Source of the DNA: Ophiothrix spiculata | Taxonomy: Eukaryota > Echinodermata > Ophiuroidea > Amphilepidida > Ophiotrichidae | Assembly (NCBI GenBank): GCA_000969725.1 | Contig: JXSR01S007609.1 | Reading direction: 5' to 3' (one strand) | Length of the DNA: 31,862 nt | Part shown: in pieces, positions 12,471-21,805 of the stretch | Layout: every line of letters starts with the position of its first letter | Numbering within the stretch: position 1 is the stretch's first letter | Program-made: the position numbers and the translations under genes | Notes under the pieces: model-generated | Database searches by the model: none | What the model was told of the DNA's origin: nothing | The model's input: the letters and a program-made list of their open reading frames with translations, nothing else

Positions 12471-12749
12471 TTATGCATCTCTTCTTTTTTCTTTTATGAT
12501 AAAAAATGTGTAAATTGAGGAGTTGGGTGTCACATTGTGATTTGAACAGCTCACCCTCCCTCATGATTTTAGAATTATCAACTCCAGTGCAATGTATGCT
12601 ATAGTGTGCATCAAATTACTAATTTTACTGTCTAAAGACAAGTTTTCTACGTCACAAGGCAGTAATTCATAGCGATCAAAGTGAATAAAAAATGGGGAAG
12701 TAGGTTCTGTTAGTATACATAAATACATAATTTGATATATCTTTGAAAC

Positions 12750-12799
12750 NNNNNNNNNNNNNNNNNNNNNNNNNNNNNNNNNNNNNNNNNNNNNNNNNN
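12750..12799. other. Assembly gap (50 N)
   Basis: A run of 50 undetermined bases at the junction of the two duplicate copies. The true length and sequence are unknown. Tandem-copy collapse or misjoin is possible here. Confidence 0.99.
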
Positions 12800-13620
12800 A
12801 ATAGCTTTTAAAGTAGCAAATTACGCAATCGAGGATATTAAAATAACAAAAAAAAAATACTCTTTGACATAATGGGCAATATGGATCTCTCAAGTTCTAA
12901 ATAGGAAACTTTCTTATTCATATTTGAACATTAAAAAAAAACATGTCTTGCATCTTTTCAGTCACTAAGGCTAAATAACCTATAAATAACTGGAAAATTT
13001 TGCTCTCTTAAAACTTAAAGAAAGGAGTTGGTCAAAATTAAGATGGCATACAATTCCTTGTGTCCCGTCATGAAATCCAGGGGAAGCATTGTGTCAAAAA
13101 AAAAATGGGAGTAGACCTACACCACCTCAAGTCCACAGACACACACATCTTTTTTCAGTGAAATCAGGAAAGCAGTACCATCAAATTAATCAATCTTCTA
13201 CAGTTACTTCAGTTAGGCCTAAAAAAAATTGTTCTGTTGCCCTTTCGACCGACAGACCCGACTTTAATTTTTTTCCCCGAAAGGGCAACTCAACAATTAT
13301 TATTTTTTGGCTTTATGCATCTTCTACTCTTCCTTTTTTCTTTTATGATAAAAAATTTGTGAATTGAGGAGTTGGGTGTCACATTGTGATTTGAACAGCT
13401 CACCATCCCTCATGATTTTAGAATTATCATAAACATCAAAGGTGTACCTAACTCCAGTGCAATGTATGCTATAATGCGCATTAAATTACTAAATTTACCG
13501 TCTAAAGACAAGTTTTCTACGTCACAAGGCAGTAATTCATAGCGATCAATGTGAATAAAAAATGGGGAAGTAGGTTCTGTTAGTATACATAAATACATAA
13601 TTTGATATATCTTTGAAACT
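12800..13620. repeat. Tandem segmental duplication, copy B
   Basis: Partner of copy A, lying just downstream of the CDS 3' UTR. Spacing of equivalent points falls from about 1,442 bp on the left to 870 bp on the right, which the shorter MITE in this copy explains. Small indels and substitutions show the copies are not an exact assembly duplicate. Confidence 0.85.
13216..13312. mobile_element. PIF/Harbinger-like MITE, copy 5, internally deleted 97-bp form
   Basis: Only the two terminal regions remain (GGCCTAAAAAAAATTG, GACCGACAGACCC, GGGCAACTCAACAATT), flanked by TTA on both sides as in copy A. It sits at the corresponding position of the segmental duplication. Confidence 0.75.
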
Positions 13621-13672
13621 ATTTGAACAAATTACTTTCTTCAACCTATTTTGGCAATACATCATGTCGACC

Positions 13673-13888
13673 TTTATTTATTACAAAAATAACACCATAA
13701 ATAAACCTGCATGTTACGATACATGATCAGTAATTCTCCAATTACCAGAACTGCACCTTCAGGGTTGAGATCATCAAGTCTAGCGGCATTTGCAGATTTT
13801 CCATCTCTTCTACAGACGACCACCAGTGCACTTCTGATGGTTTCTTACATACACTGGCCTTCTCTTGCATTGTGTGAGAGGTTGTCAT
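13673..13888 (-). other. Probable 3' UTR of the CDS gene with AATAAA signal
   Basis: Downstream of the TGA stop on the minus strand there are about 210 bases before an AATAAA hexamer (13673-13678), placed as expected for a polyadenylation signal. Two reading frames stay open through most of this stretch. One ends at the AATAAA region and the other runs about 48 codons from an ATG just after the stop. Neither resembles a protein family I recognise. The segmental duplication copy begins only about 50 bp further downstream. The actual cleavage site is not visible. Confidence 0.5.
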
Positions 13889-14015
13889 TCATGGGCCTGC
13901 CACTGGGAGCAATCCTCTTTTCATTAATGCTTCTGTTAATTGTTCATATACTGCTAGCTGGTTTTCTGGACTCAAGTTGAGAACTTGCTGCACTAATTTG
14001 GTTGGATTTGGAGTT
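13889..14015 (-). CDS. CDS1/2: Phosphatidate cytidylyltransferase, terminal coding exon
   Basis: This exon encodes the C-terminal end of CDP-diacylglycerol synthase, the ER membrane enzyme that makes CDP-diacylglycerol from CTP and phosphatidic acid for phosphatidylinositol and cardiolipin synthesis. It opens after a TTTTGCAG acceptor with one base that completes a split lysine codon. It then reads TPNPTKLVQQVLNLSPENQ and continues to LMKRGLLPVAGP and a TGA stop. Human CDS proteins have GPNPSKLIQQ followed by an LRPDQQ stretch here, and fly CdsA has TPSPAKL followed by LKPDQQ, so the alignment is clear. The length (41 codons plus stop) and the position of the stop fit the family. The last residues differ from vertebrates, which is usual for this tail. 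Lysine replaces the arginine seen in fly and human at the split codon. Confidence 0.93.
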
Positions 14016-14420
14016 CTGCAAAAAAACAAAACATAGTATTCTTGTGAATATTCAATTCAAGATGGTATAAAATGGCTGCAGGAAAAACAGAGGTTACAAA
14101 ACACGATTCAAACTAATGTTTTAAGAGCTGCACAGATTAACTGCTAATCTCATTATGAGAAAGTGCTTAGTCAAGGCCAAAAAATTAAGAGTAATGACAT
14201 CATATCAGCACACATCTGTTGATTGAATTGCTGTGAAATTGCTTGACTTTGAATATAATTTGAGCATAATTCACTTGGAGAGTTCAGCTTTGTGTCTTTC
14301 ATCCAATTGTTAATTTTATTACTGTTTTATTAAGGACTCAGGCAGTTCCATTTACGATGCGTTACCAGTCAATACTCTTGACAGTAAAGGTGTTTGACCT
14401 GTAAAGTTTTGCTGCTGTTC

Positions 14421-15010
14421 AATACATACATACATACATAAAAGCTTATTTAACGTGCTATTTCATCAAGATCACAGCACGGCTGTCTATGCAGATATCA
14501 CAATCAGATCACATCCTCCATAATGGCTGCTAGAAGGCGCACCTTATGTCCATAGTTAGAATGTGAGTATCTAGACAACACCAGTGGTCGATTTCACTAA
14601 ACAATTGCGATGCATCTTAGCTGCGATGCGTTCAGCGCGCAGCTAGACTGGATTTCACAAAGACATAAAAACCCTTCGTAAGCGTGTGATGCGTCGCAAG
14701 GTATACGAATATTGCACAGGGAAAATTCCAACACATCGCAACTTTGCGATGAGCCAAAAGGTGTTCGTAAATTTGCGATGAGTGAACGATGTGTTCAGTC
14801 TTACGATGCATTAACGATGCGTTTTAATTTTAGTGAAATCGACCACTGGACAAATAAGGGACAGCTATGGGTATAATACCCTACTCTTCACGAACCTAGC
14901 TGTGACAAGCATATATGGGTGTGACTCTCCCATATATGGGACCCACGGCTTAACGTCCCCTCCGAAGGACGGGGCTCTCGCATGGTATATTTGCCCTTGT
15001 CCAAACAACC
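14421..15010 (-). mobile_element. Retroelement-like tail (SINE/LINE 3' region) on the minus strand
   Basis: Read on the minus strand it contains CTTCGGAGGGGACGTTAAGC, then CCGTGGGTCCC, and later AGCACGTTAAATAAGC before a TATG microsatellite tail (about 14427-14440). GTTAAGCCGTGGGTCCC resembles the body of the SINE in the Ig pseudogene. The hAT-like MITE is inserted in it. The 5' end is not defined. Confidence 0.5.
14582..14848. mobile_element. hAT-like MITE with CAGTGGTCGATTTCACTAAA ends
   Basis: The two 20-bp ends are perfect inverted copies. The 8 bases outside match in the first five (GACAACAC versus GACAAATA), consistent with an aged hAT target duplication. The interior is rich in GCGATG/CGATGC repeats on both strands. 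It interrupts a retroelement-like sequence. Confidence 0.75.
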
Positions 15011-15512
15011 ATGGGTAGAGTGCATTGTTGACAGCAATCGCTGGCAGTACTGTCTATGGCCATACAGTAGCAATATGACACCAATAACCAACAACTGGCT
15101 TCACCAAGCCATGGCAGCATATTGGCCAGACTGCAATTAAGGCACATAATCAATATAGAGACGAGCCAAGTAGTGACCCGTCGTGTCCTTGCATTTCGCT
15201 CATCTGTGACAAAAAATCAAGTAATATAATGGTCAATACTATCAATGTGTACCAAACGATTTAATTTATAATGGCTGTTCGACACAGCAGGTATTAAGTT
15301 GGGTTCGGGTCAAAAAGTTCGGCTCGTCCTTGCTCGGCTCGGGCGAGTTGCTTGGGTCTAAATTGATTATGTCCCTAAGTCACTATTGGATTTACACAAA
15401 AGTTGCAAGATTTTGTATTGAAATACAATCCATTAAAGATTCTGTGTGATCAATGCAAGCCAAGACACAGTCACTGATTGTTGTTCAAATGTTAATTTGT
15501 GTGATACTATTA

Positions 15513-16593
15513 GTTATCCCCTTTTTTTTTACGTAATACGGTAAGATATCTATGGTGGCATTTCATGAGGTGGGTCAAAAAAGGGTTACATAGTCAAAAT
15601 GGTCAAAAAAACAATTGTTTGATATGATGTTAATATTATTGATCGCTTTCAATTCAAGTAACTTTTAAGCCAAATATCACTTTTGTTTTGGCATAATGAG
15701 CTAATTAATGGTTAATTACTCCATAGACGGCAATGCAAACTGTAATTTTCAAACGCGTTTTTCTCAAAATTGCCTGTTTTCACTAAATCAAGTCATAAAT
15801 TGGAATGATTAATGGTAAACAGTTCATTTTTACAGGATATGTTCTAAACACTTTAATAGTTACTTTGATGCATTAAACTTGAAACAGACACCTTAGGGTC
15901 TTGGTGTCGATGACCTTCAATTAATTAGAGGCGGGCTATACAAGGGGAGCAAATGGTGATGTTTCAAATCATTCTGTCCTAAATCTTATTTAATGCAGCT
16001 TGATCCCCTGAACATTTTGACACCAAATTTGTCAAAATCGGACAAAAAATGAGAAGGTGCTGCCCAAAAAACTGATCGAGGGGGGAAGGGAGTCTGAGGA
16101 AGGTCTAAAAATGATAAATTTGCCAATTACTGTAATTATATACCAAATTTTAGCAATGTTGGTGCCTATCTGTATGTATTTGAGTTCACAGAATCCATTT
16201 GTGAATGTTCCAGCAATGTCAAACCTTTCAAAATGGCGATATTGTCTCAATTTTGGTATCTACCGCATCCTTAGGCACCACCACCCTTGTACTGCCAAGT
16301 TCAAACCATTGTCTCTCCTAAATTATGTAACCCATGAAGGCCAAATTACTGCCACTAATAGCAGAAAGAGTAAGCTTTCAAATGAAATATAAAACAAGTC
16401 AATAGGCTTAGGAATAGTGAATTTACATCAAATTTAGTTCGAGAACCCACGAAAAAATGTAACAACACCACCTTTTTAGCATACCCACCTAATGAAATGC
16501 CACCCTATAGTTTAGTGTTGTATCACATTCGGCCGCATATACATCACTAAACCATAGATATCGTCCGTATTACGTAAAAAAAATAGGGGATAA
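15513..16593. mobile_element. 1.08-kb inverted-repeat element (GTTATCCCC ends)
   Basis: The left end GTTATCCCCTTTTTTTTT and ACGTAATACGG then GATATCTATGG is matched in inverse at the right end. Further inside, GTGGCATTTCATGAGGTGGG matches GTGGCATTTCATTAGGTGGG. The interior has no transposase and no convincing frame. The superfamily is not assigned. Confidence 0.7.
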
Positions 16594-16923
16594 CGAATTT
16601 ATAATGTAGTTTTGTGGATATAAAAACATTTTTAAAAAGTTAAACAATGAACATGTTTGAAACTGATGTACTTCCAAGGACGTCAGTCTTCAAAAACAAG
16701 ATGCCAATCTCATTCGTTCTTTTAAAATCCCATGAAAATTCAAGGCAACAAAATCAAATATAATGTCTCAAAATCAAATTCTGAACCTCCATTTATGCAA
16801 AATAAAAAAAATGTTAAACTTGACAGTGTATCACAGTTAACATAAAAGGTGCAGTCATTAAGCTTAATGAAATTCAGGCCTAGCTTAAGTCTAGGCTCAA
16901 CAGTACTCAAACGTGGTTGGTCA

Positions 16924-17037
16924 ATACTCAGTCAAATAGAAAAGCTTAAGAAATACCTACAAGGTTTTTTTTTAATTAATATACTCAGTCAAATAGAAAA
17001 GCTTAAGAAATACCTACAAGGTTTTTTTTATTTGATG
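16924..17037. repeat. Two-copy tandem duplication, 57-bp period
   Basis: ATACTCAGTCAAATAGAAAA...CTACAAGGTTTTTTTT occurs twice in succession, nearly identical, so recent. Noncoding, inside the last CDS intron. Confidence 0.9.
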
Positions 17038-17499
17038 TCACTGTATTAATTAATATGGAAGCTTCAATCTTCATAAGAAATTCTTCTTTGGTATGGAACA
17101 ATAATCTTGACCATATGTGCCACTGTCATTTTGAATCAACAGTGATCACTGAATTCACCAGATATCAGTGTGAGTTGCCATCTCTTACACAGATATTACT
17201 GCACACTTGCCCAGTGTGTATCTATTAATACACATTGTAGTATATAGCCTTGTATAAGATGTTCTGTCTAAAGGGTAATTCCGTATCACCTGTTTGATTC
17301 AGGCAATACAGGCAAATATCAATTGGCTCTTAACCAATGAAATTACTGGATTATTGTCAACTACATGATAAATCATTATATTTAACCAAACAAAGAGTGA
17401 TCATTATGTTTCTACGTACTGAAATGTTAGTTTTATACAGCATTGCCCATGTGCTGTATATGGAAATACCAGATCTGTTAATTTTATCACACAACTTAC

Positions 17500-17603
17500 T
17501 TGATGAAAGTGTTGATATACACATAGAGGAAAGAAGCCATGAGGAACTGACAGTCAAACCTATCCATGATGCCACCATGACCAGGGATCACATCACCAAA
17601 ATC
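17500..17603 (-). CDS. CDS1/2: Phosphatidate cytidylyltransferase, exon with the PGHGG catalytic signature
   Basis: The exon starts after TTCATCAG and ends at AA before GTAAGT. It encodes [17 protein letters not shown], followed by the membrane-spanning stretch [17 protein letters not shown]. Together with the end of the preceding exon it completes the CDP-diacylglycerol synthase signature (S-x-x-K-R-x4-K-D-x-G-x2-I-P-G-H-G-G-x-x-D-R-x-D), with every key residue present. The aspartates and the PGHGG loop belong to the metal and CTP-phosphate active site in this family. The exon has 34 codons plus two bases (K codon split by the next intron). The following hydrophobic segment is predicted from composition to be a transmembrane helix. 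Nothing suggests decay. Confidence 0.95.
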
Positions 17604-17680
17604 CTGATGAAATAAAGAAGAATTTGTAATAAATGTCAGTGGGGCAAACTACATGGGAATGTACATCCATGTAGATTTCT

Positions 17681-17912
17681 GGAATGTACATCCATGTACA
17701 TTCAACTCGATACGTTTGTGCGCTTTACACATTTTGTGTGCCAGCGCGTTGACATGCGACTTGGTAGTACACGCAGGTATAACGCGTAAGCGCAATCACA
17801 TACGCCCAGTTGAATACGCAGCGTGAATCCACGTCTGGTTGACGTGACATCATGTAGACACAATCTTGACTCCTGGAATGTACATCGATGTACATTGATG
17901 TACATTTCCAGC
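17681..17912. mobile_element. Short inverted-repeat element with GTACATCNATGTACAT ends
   Basis: Starts CTGGAATGTACATCCATG and ends GATGTACATTTCCAG. The ends are inverted and themselves palindromic (ATGTACATCGATGTACAT). The core is CG-rich (GCCAGCGCGTTGACATGCG). It lies about 80 bp upstream of the PGHGG exon acceptor. Family unknown. Confidence 0.55.
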
Positions 17913-18284
17913 ATCTATGACATGATACCACCATGTCAAGAATCACATCAATCAGAGGATGATAACAAGAAAAAGAACATCAGGAATTTCTTATTTACAT
18001 GACTAAGGTACTATGCATAGGTATCTACATGGTTAGTATTTCATGAAAAGTCACACATTGATCCCGTTTTTGTCTTCTCGAACCCTAATCGTGGTCCCAT
18101 TTTAAAAAACTGAGCAAAAAAAATATGGTCAAAATTTCTGATGCTTACAACATGATTGTGAAAAATAGGTCTCTATTGTGCAAAAATATGTAAGCACAGC
18201 TAACATTTTTTGCAAAAATTCCCCTTGACATGGGATGGGTTCTTAGGTTCAAACTGCAAAACAAATGTTGAACAGCAGTCAAGT

Positions 18285-18596
18285 TAGATCAAACAGTTAG
18301 GCACTCGCCTAGGAGGTCGAAAGGTTCTGAGTTCAAACCCTGGCAGTGCTAAAAATTTGAGTGTTCTTGAAATTCCCTTGGACAAGAAACAAACTGCTGA
18401 TTGTCTCGTGGAAACCTGTACAAAACTTGGGGAGCTGATCCTGGTTGTGATGATTTAGATGTGGGATGATCAAGGTACAGCTCTCCTCACTGGTTGTGAC
18501 AGAACCTGAAATAATGATTAGTGTGGAATAGAGCTTACTTGGGACATAGTGATCAGCAAACACATGTAAAGAGTGTTAAGCCCATATAAATCAAGG
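18285..18596 (+). mobile_element. tRNA-derived SINE
   Basis: The head has Pol III promoter boxes: an A-box-like GTTAGGCACTCGCCTAGG and a B box in GGTTCTGAGTTCAAACCC. It is followed by CCCTTGGACAAGAAACA, a ~200-bp body, and a tail AGTGTTAAGCCCATATAAAT. It is too long and lacks an intact cloverleaf after the T arm, so it is not a tRNA gene. It lies in the CDS intron upstream of the PGHGG exon. Confidence 0.7.
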
Positions 18597-18761
18597 AGGC
18601 ATCGCTCACTATGATTCCCTTGTATTTATTGATATATTTTATTTATTCCTTCATCCCTTTCCCTGGAAGAACTGACACTCAAATATGGTCTATAACAATA
18701 CTACCATATTGGTTTCAAATCAAAGGGTTAAGGGCTAAATTCAAAATGTGAAGGTAATTTA

Positions 18762-18882
18762 GGGGCCGCTTCAAAACTCAACCAGCGGTTGTCTGCTTGT
18801 TCTGGGCAGTTGGCTATTGCTTTTTACGGTTGAATGGCCCAGAACCGACAGGCAACCACCAGTTGAGTTTTGAAGCAACCCC
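18762..18882. mobile_element. 121-bp MITE with GGGGCCGCTTCAAAACTCAA ends and TTA duplication
   Basis: The right end is the inverse GTTGAGTTTTGAAGCAACCCC. TTA lies on both sides (18759-18761, 18883-18885), suggesting another PIF/Harbinger-type family. Related ends occur at about 4676-4701 (solo) and 24891-25040 (degenerate). Confidence 0.75.
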
Positions 18883-19168
18883 TTACAACATTTGCTCAAT
18901 TTGTAAAAAAAAAATCCTGACAAAATACTATAAGTTATCACCCGTTTGCTGAGCAATACTAGTTAATATAATAAACGATTTGAGTTTTTTATCACATGAA
19001 ACCTCCGTAAAAAATTATCATCTGGTAGACATGGTTGAAACAAAATTCAATAAAAACATGCCTGTTTTGTTTATACATTCACCGTTTTGATAGTCAAATA
19101 GACATGACATGCACTGTTTCATATTATTTACTTTGATTTAAAAATCTGTGTTAGGGTTAATTTCTTAC

Positions 19169-19303
19169 CTTAATTTTGAAAGCCCTCTTAAAACCACTAG
19201 CAAAGAATCCCCCAAACGGACTAACCAATGAAGCAAACAAACCGATGACAAACGCATGGATCTGGGCCGGCATCATGATGATGGTCTCCCAGTGTATGCC
19301 AAC
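19169..19303 (-). CDS. CDS1/2: Phosphatidate cytidylyltransferase, exon with GPFGG-like membrane segment and [10 protein letters not shown]
   Basis: This exon has exactly 45 codons, phase 0 at both ends, with acceptor CTTGCAG and donor AAG/GTAAG. It begins [18 protein letters not shown] and continues through a hydrophobic stretch to [18 protein letters not shown]. Human CDS2 has [18 protein letters not shown], so only the first residue of that block differs. The two lysines and the arginine form the first half of the family signature, and the second half lies in the next exon. The hydrophobic VIGLFASLV segment is a likely membrane helix. Immediately upstream in the intron are partial tandem copies of the 5' half of this exon (separate entry). 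They carry a competing acceptor. Confidence 0.95.
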
Positions 19304-19830
19304 CTGCAAGCAAGAAAAAAAGAGGGTGATATCATAAGCTGCCTCTTGGCTGAACATGCATCAATCTGTCAATCAAGCATATAATTCATCAAATGGATCT
19401 GGGCTGGCATCATGATGACGGTTTCCCAGTGTAAGCCAACCTGCAAGCAACAAATATGAATGGGGATGTTAAAAGTAGGCTGGATCTTGGCTGAACATAC
19501 ATGGGTTTGCCTAAGAGTTCAATCAATGTACTTCAAATGATAAACCCACAAATCTGAGCATGCATCATGATCAATGTTCCTGCTAAAGCCATATGGCGCG
19601 CCATTGGCACTTAAGCCAGAACATTGGAGCAACAGGTTTCTGAAAATGTGTGAGAAAGATGTTTTTCTTTGCTTTATCTGCAAATTTTCAGCCAAGCTTG
19701 GAAGCTGGACGCAAACACTTCTTCCACTTTCTCAAAATTGCTTGAACTTATAATAGCACAAGCTCAAAACCCATAGAGAGAATACTGATCATGATGATGG
19801 TTTCTTAGTGTATACAAGGCCAAACTGCAA
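19257..19830 (-). repeat. Decaying tandem array made from the 5' half of a CDS exon plus its upstream intron
   Basis: The first ~47 bases of the 45-codon exon, its acceptor and ~85 bases of upstream intron recur in tandem. Copy 2 has its acceptor 137 bp upstream (19440/19441). It retains TTGCAG/GTTGGC and encodes [16 protein letters not shown], then runs into unrelated codons and a TGA at 19373-19375. Copy 3 (about 19540-19591) and copy 4 (about 19770-19826) are progressively degraded but keep the ATCATGATG core and the flanking GGCTGAACAT or GACTGAACAT motif. Only the first copy is followed by the rest of the exon and a donor site. This is an exon-derived local repeat, not a mobile element. 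Confidence 0.85.
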
Positions 19831-20001
19831 TAAACAAATTTTTTTTTTTAAATAATCAAATTGAAATACAATTGATATGATATTGACTGAACATAGATTG
19901 ATCTATCAAACCACTAGTAAAAATTTCATTAAATATCGATGTTACTTTCCTCTCAACGAGTCTGGGGTTCCATTTCAGTATGGTTCCATTCTCAGTCCCA
20001 G

Positions 20002-20412
20002 CCAAGGAATTTTGATAGGGGAACCGATTTTCTCCGCCATCTTGTGTCGCTCATGGTGCAGAGTTATTGTACCTCCGGATATATTCGGAATTAAGCCCGA
20101 TATCCAGGCAGATCGCGTAAATCTTCACTTGACGCATATACAGCGTGTGCATTTTGTTTCCTGCGCAAACCGTGTCTGCGTTTCAAGTAGGCCAACCGTG
20201 CATTGCGACTTGCTCTGATTAAAGTACGCCGATTTTCCCGCTTATCCCGCTTAAGACTCTCGAAGTGTGTCACGCGGAGCCGTAAAATGCTGGAGGTACA
20301 ATAACTCACCCTCCATGAGCGTCAATCAAAGATGGCTGCTGTCCCACAGGATTTACACGGCGGTGAAATCAAAATGGCGGCGAGTATTGGTTCCCCTATA
20401 AAAATTCCTTGG
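20002..20412. mobile_element. 411-bp MITE with TCCCAG target duplication
   Basis: CCAAGGAATTTTGATAGGGG pairs with the inverse of CCTATAAAAATTCCTTGG, then AACCGATT...CCGCCAT with AATGGCGGCG...GGTT. TCCCAG is present on both sides (19996-20001, 20413-20418). A second inverted pair (GAGTTATTGTACCTCC / GGAGGTACAATAACTC) lies inside. A degraded relative is at about 9990-10295. Confidence 0.8.
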
Positions 20413-20756
20413 TCCCAGCGCTGTATGTGCAACTGGTTGCCAATCCAAAATGCTTCCTCTTGCATGTTCTCCTGTTTTCCCCTCACGGAAGTGATGCGCA
20501 ACAAAATGAAGCAATCTTCTATAAACTTTATCATTGCCCCAGTAAGATTTTGATCTCAAACTCAAAAAGGTAGGGGAACAACTGATGAATTAAAAGACTA
20601 AGAAAATCAAAATTTATGACAGAATACTGAAACTCTACAAACTACATGTACATGTCCTGTGAAATCTGTGACTGATTTCATATAACAGTAAATGTCATAC
20701 ATTTGCAAGTAAGTCATATCTGCAAAAGCTGCCATTTTCTAGGAATATGTATTACA

Positions 20757-21040
20757 AATTCAACAACTCAATGTATCTCTATACAGGAGCGTGCCGTTGT
20801 TGATTCGTGATGAACCCACAGAAGATTTTCGTTGTTGAAAGGTATTCAAAAACGCCTTAGAGTTGTTCATCGCGAATCAATAACTCTGCATCCGATGCGT
20901 CGGCGTATTTTTATCAAGCGAGCGTATTTTTAAACAGTAACTTACGTGTGTTCAAAGCGTGACGCATGAATGCATCGTTGTTGATTTGTGATGAACAACT
21001 CTGGGGGGAGTTTGAATACCTAAATGAATAATGCCCAGTC
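20757..21040. repeat. Dispersed repeat, inverted relative of 7269-7730
   Basis: ATACAGGAGCGTGCCGTTGT and GAGTTGTTCATCGCGAATCA match the other copy on the opposite strand, as do AGTTTGAATACCTAAATGAA and the first copy's left edge. Probably a nonautonomous element with internal hairpins. Confidence 0.65.
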
Positions 21041-21063
21041 TTGGGTCAGTGGTTTTTGAACTA

Positions 21064-21775
21064 CTGTAAAACACTTTAATTTCTCGGGGACTTATTTTTG
21101 CGAATTTGCAATAAGTGACATTTTCACGAGTATTACATTTCGCGAATTTGAAATTAAATAGTATGAGAAATGTTTTGATCAAAATCTGACATTTTATGGC
21201 GATTTTAGACTTACTCGGGCTAGCACAAAAACAGCGACTTACGTGTGTTCACAGACCCGGAAGCAACGAAAAAATTGTATGTGTGTTTCAAGGGGGACAT
21301 TTATTTTCAACATCTTGGAGGGTCTGTTACCCTACGTCAATAGAAATTTCAATCACATGGGTAGAAACAACCAATGAATCAACTATAGATTTGTTTACAG
21401 ATCGAAAGAGGCCCTAAGAACTGCTGAAAATAAGCACAAAGTTGACGAAATTTAGTCATAAATTTCTTACAACTATTTTGCGTGCGTCACAGCGTGTTTT
21501 CAATGGCGCTGCATAGAATACTAGGTACATGCGCGGTACGGCTGAGGGTTAAAGAAAGAAAATCGAATTATTTTAATTTATGTGGGCTACATTTAATTAT
21601 TTTAACTATGAAATTTTGCACGTAAGCATTGTTACAACTGGTGCTTCTAACACTAAGTATAATAATATCATATTTCTTAATAAACAAAACATGAACTTGG
21701 ATAATATTTTCGCGAGGATTTAATTTCACAAATTCTTTTCCCTCGTGAACTTCGCAAAATTAACATGTTTTACAG
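21064..21775. mobile_element. TA-flanked inverted-repeat element (mariner-like ends)
   Basis: CTGTAAAACACTTTAATTT at the left and the inverse AAAATTAACATGTTTTACAG at the right, with TA on both sides, fits a Tc1/mariner-type nonautonomous element. Subterminal CGCGAA/TTCGCG motifs occur at both ends. No transposase was recognised. Confidence 0.65.
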
Positions 21776-21805
21776 TATTTCAAGAGACACTGACATATGG
21801 TAGGT

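Larger units (their letters stand above)
11370..12749. repeat. Tandem segmental duplication, copy A
   Basis: Matches copy B (12800-13620) over nearly its whole length, including AAAATTAAGATGGCATAC, CCAGGGGAAGCATTGTGTC and the end TTTGATATATCTTTGAAAC. Copy A is longer because its Harbinger-like MITE is full length and holds an hAT-like insertion. It ends exactly at the assembly gap. A minus-strand frame reading TEPTSPFFIHFDRYELL is shared by both copies but has no recognised homologue. Confidence 0.85.
14016..17499 (-). other. Last intron of the CDS gene
   Basis: This is an intron of about 3.5 kb between the PGHGG exon and the terminal exon, with GTAAGT donor and TTTTGCAG acceptor. It carries a retroelement tail interrupted by an hAT-like MITE, a 1.08-kb inverted-repeat element, and a 57-bp-period tandem duplication (all listed separately). 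I saw no coding exon in the remaining single-copy-looking sequence (about 15.15-15.5 kb, 16.6-16.9 kb and 17.05-17.5 kb). Confidence 0.85.

Noticed and set aside
12561..12893. Minus-strand frame spanning the N gap
   Set aside because: Half of it is undetermined. The readable part is repeated in the duplicate copy without signs of coding constraint.
13711..13980. 89-codon plus-strand frame with hydrophobic stretch
   Set aside because: It is the antisense shadow of the CDS terminal exon and 3' UTR.
18296..18343. tRNA gene
   Set aside because: Has A and B boxes but lacks a closing acceptor stem and continues into a SINE body.
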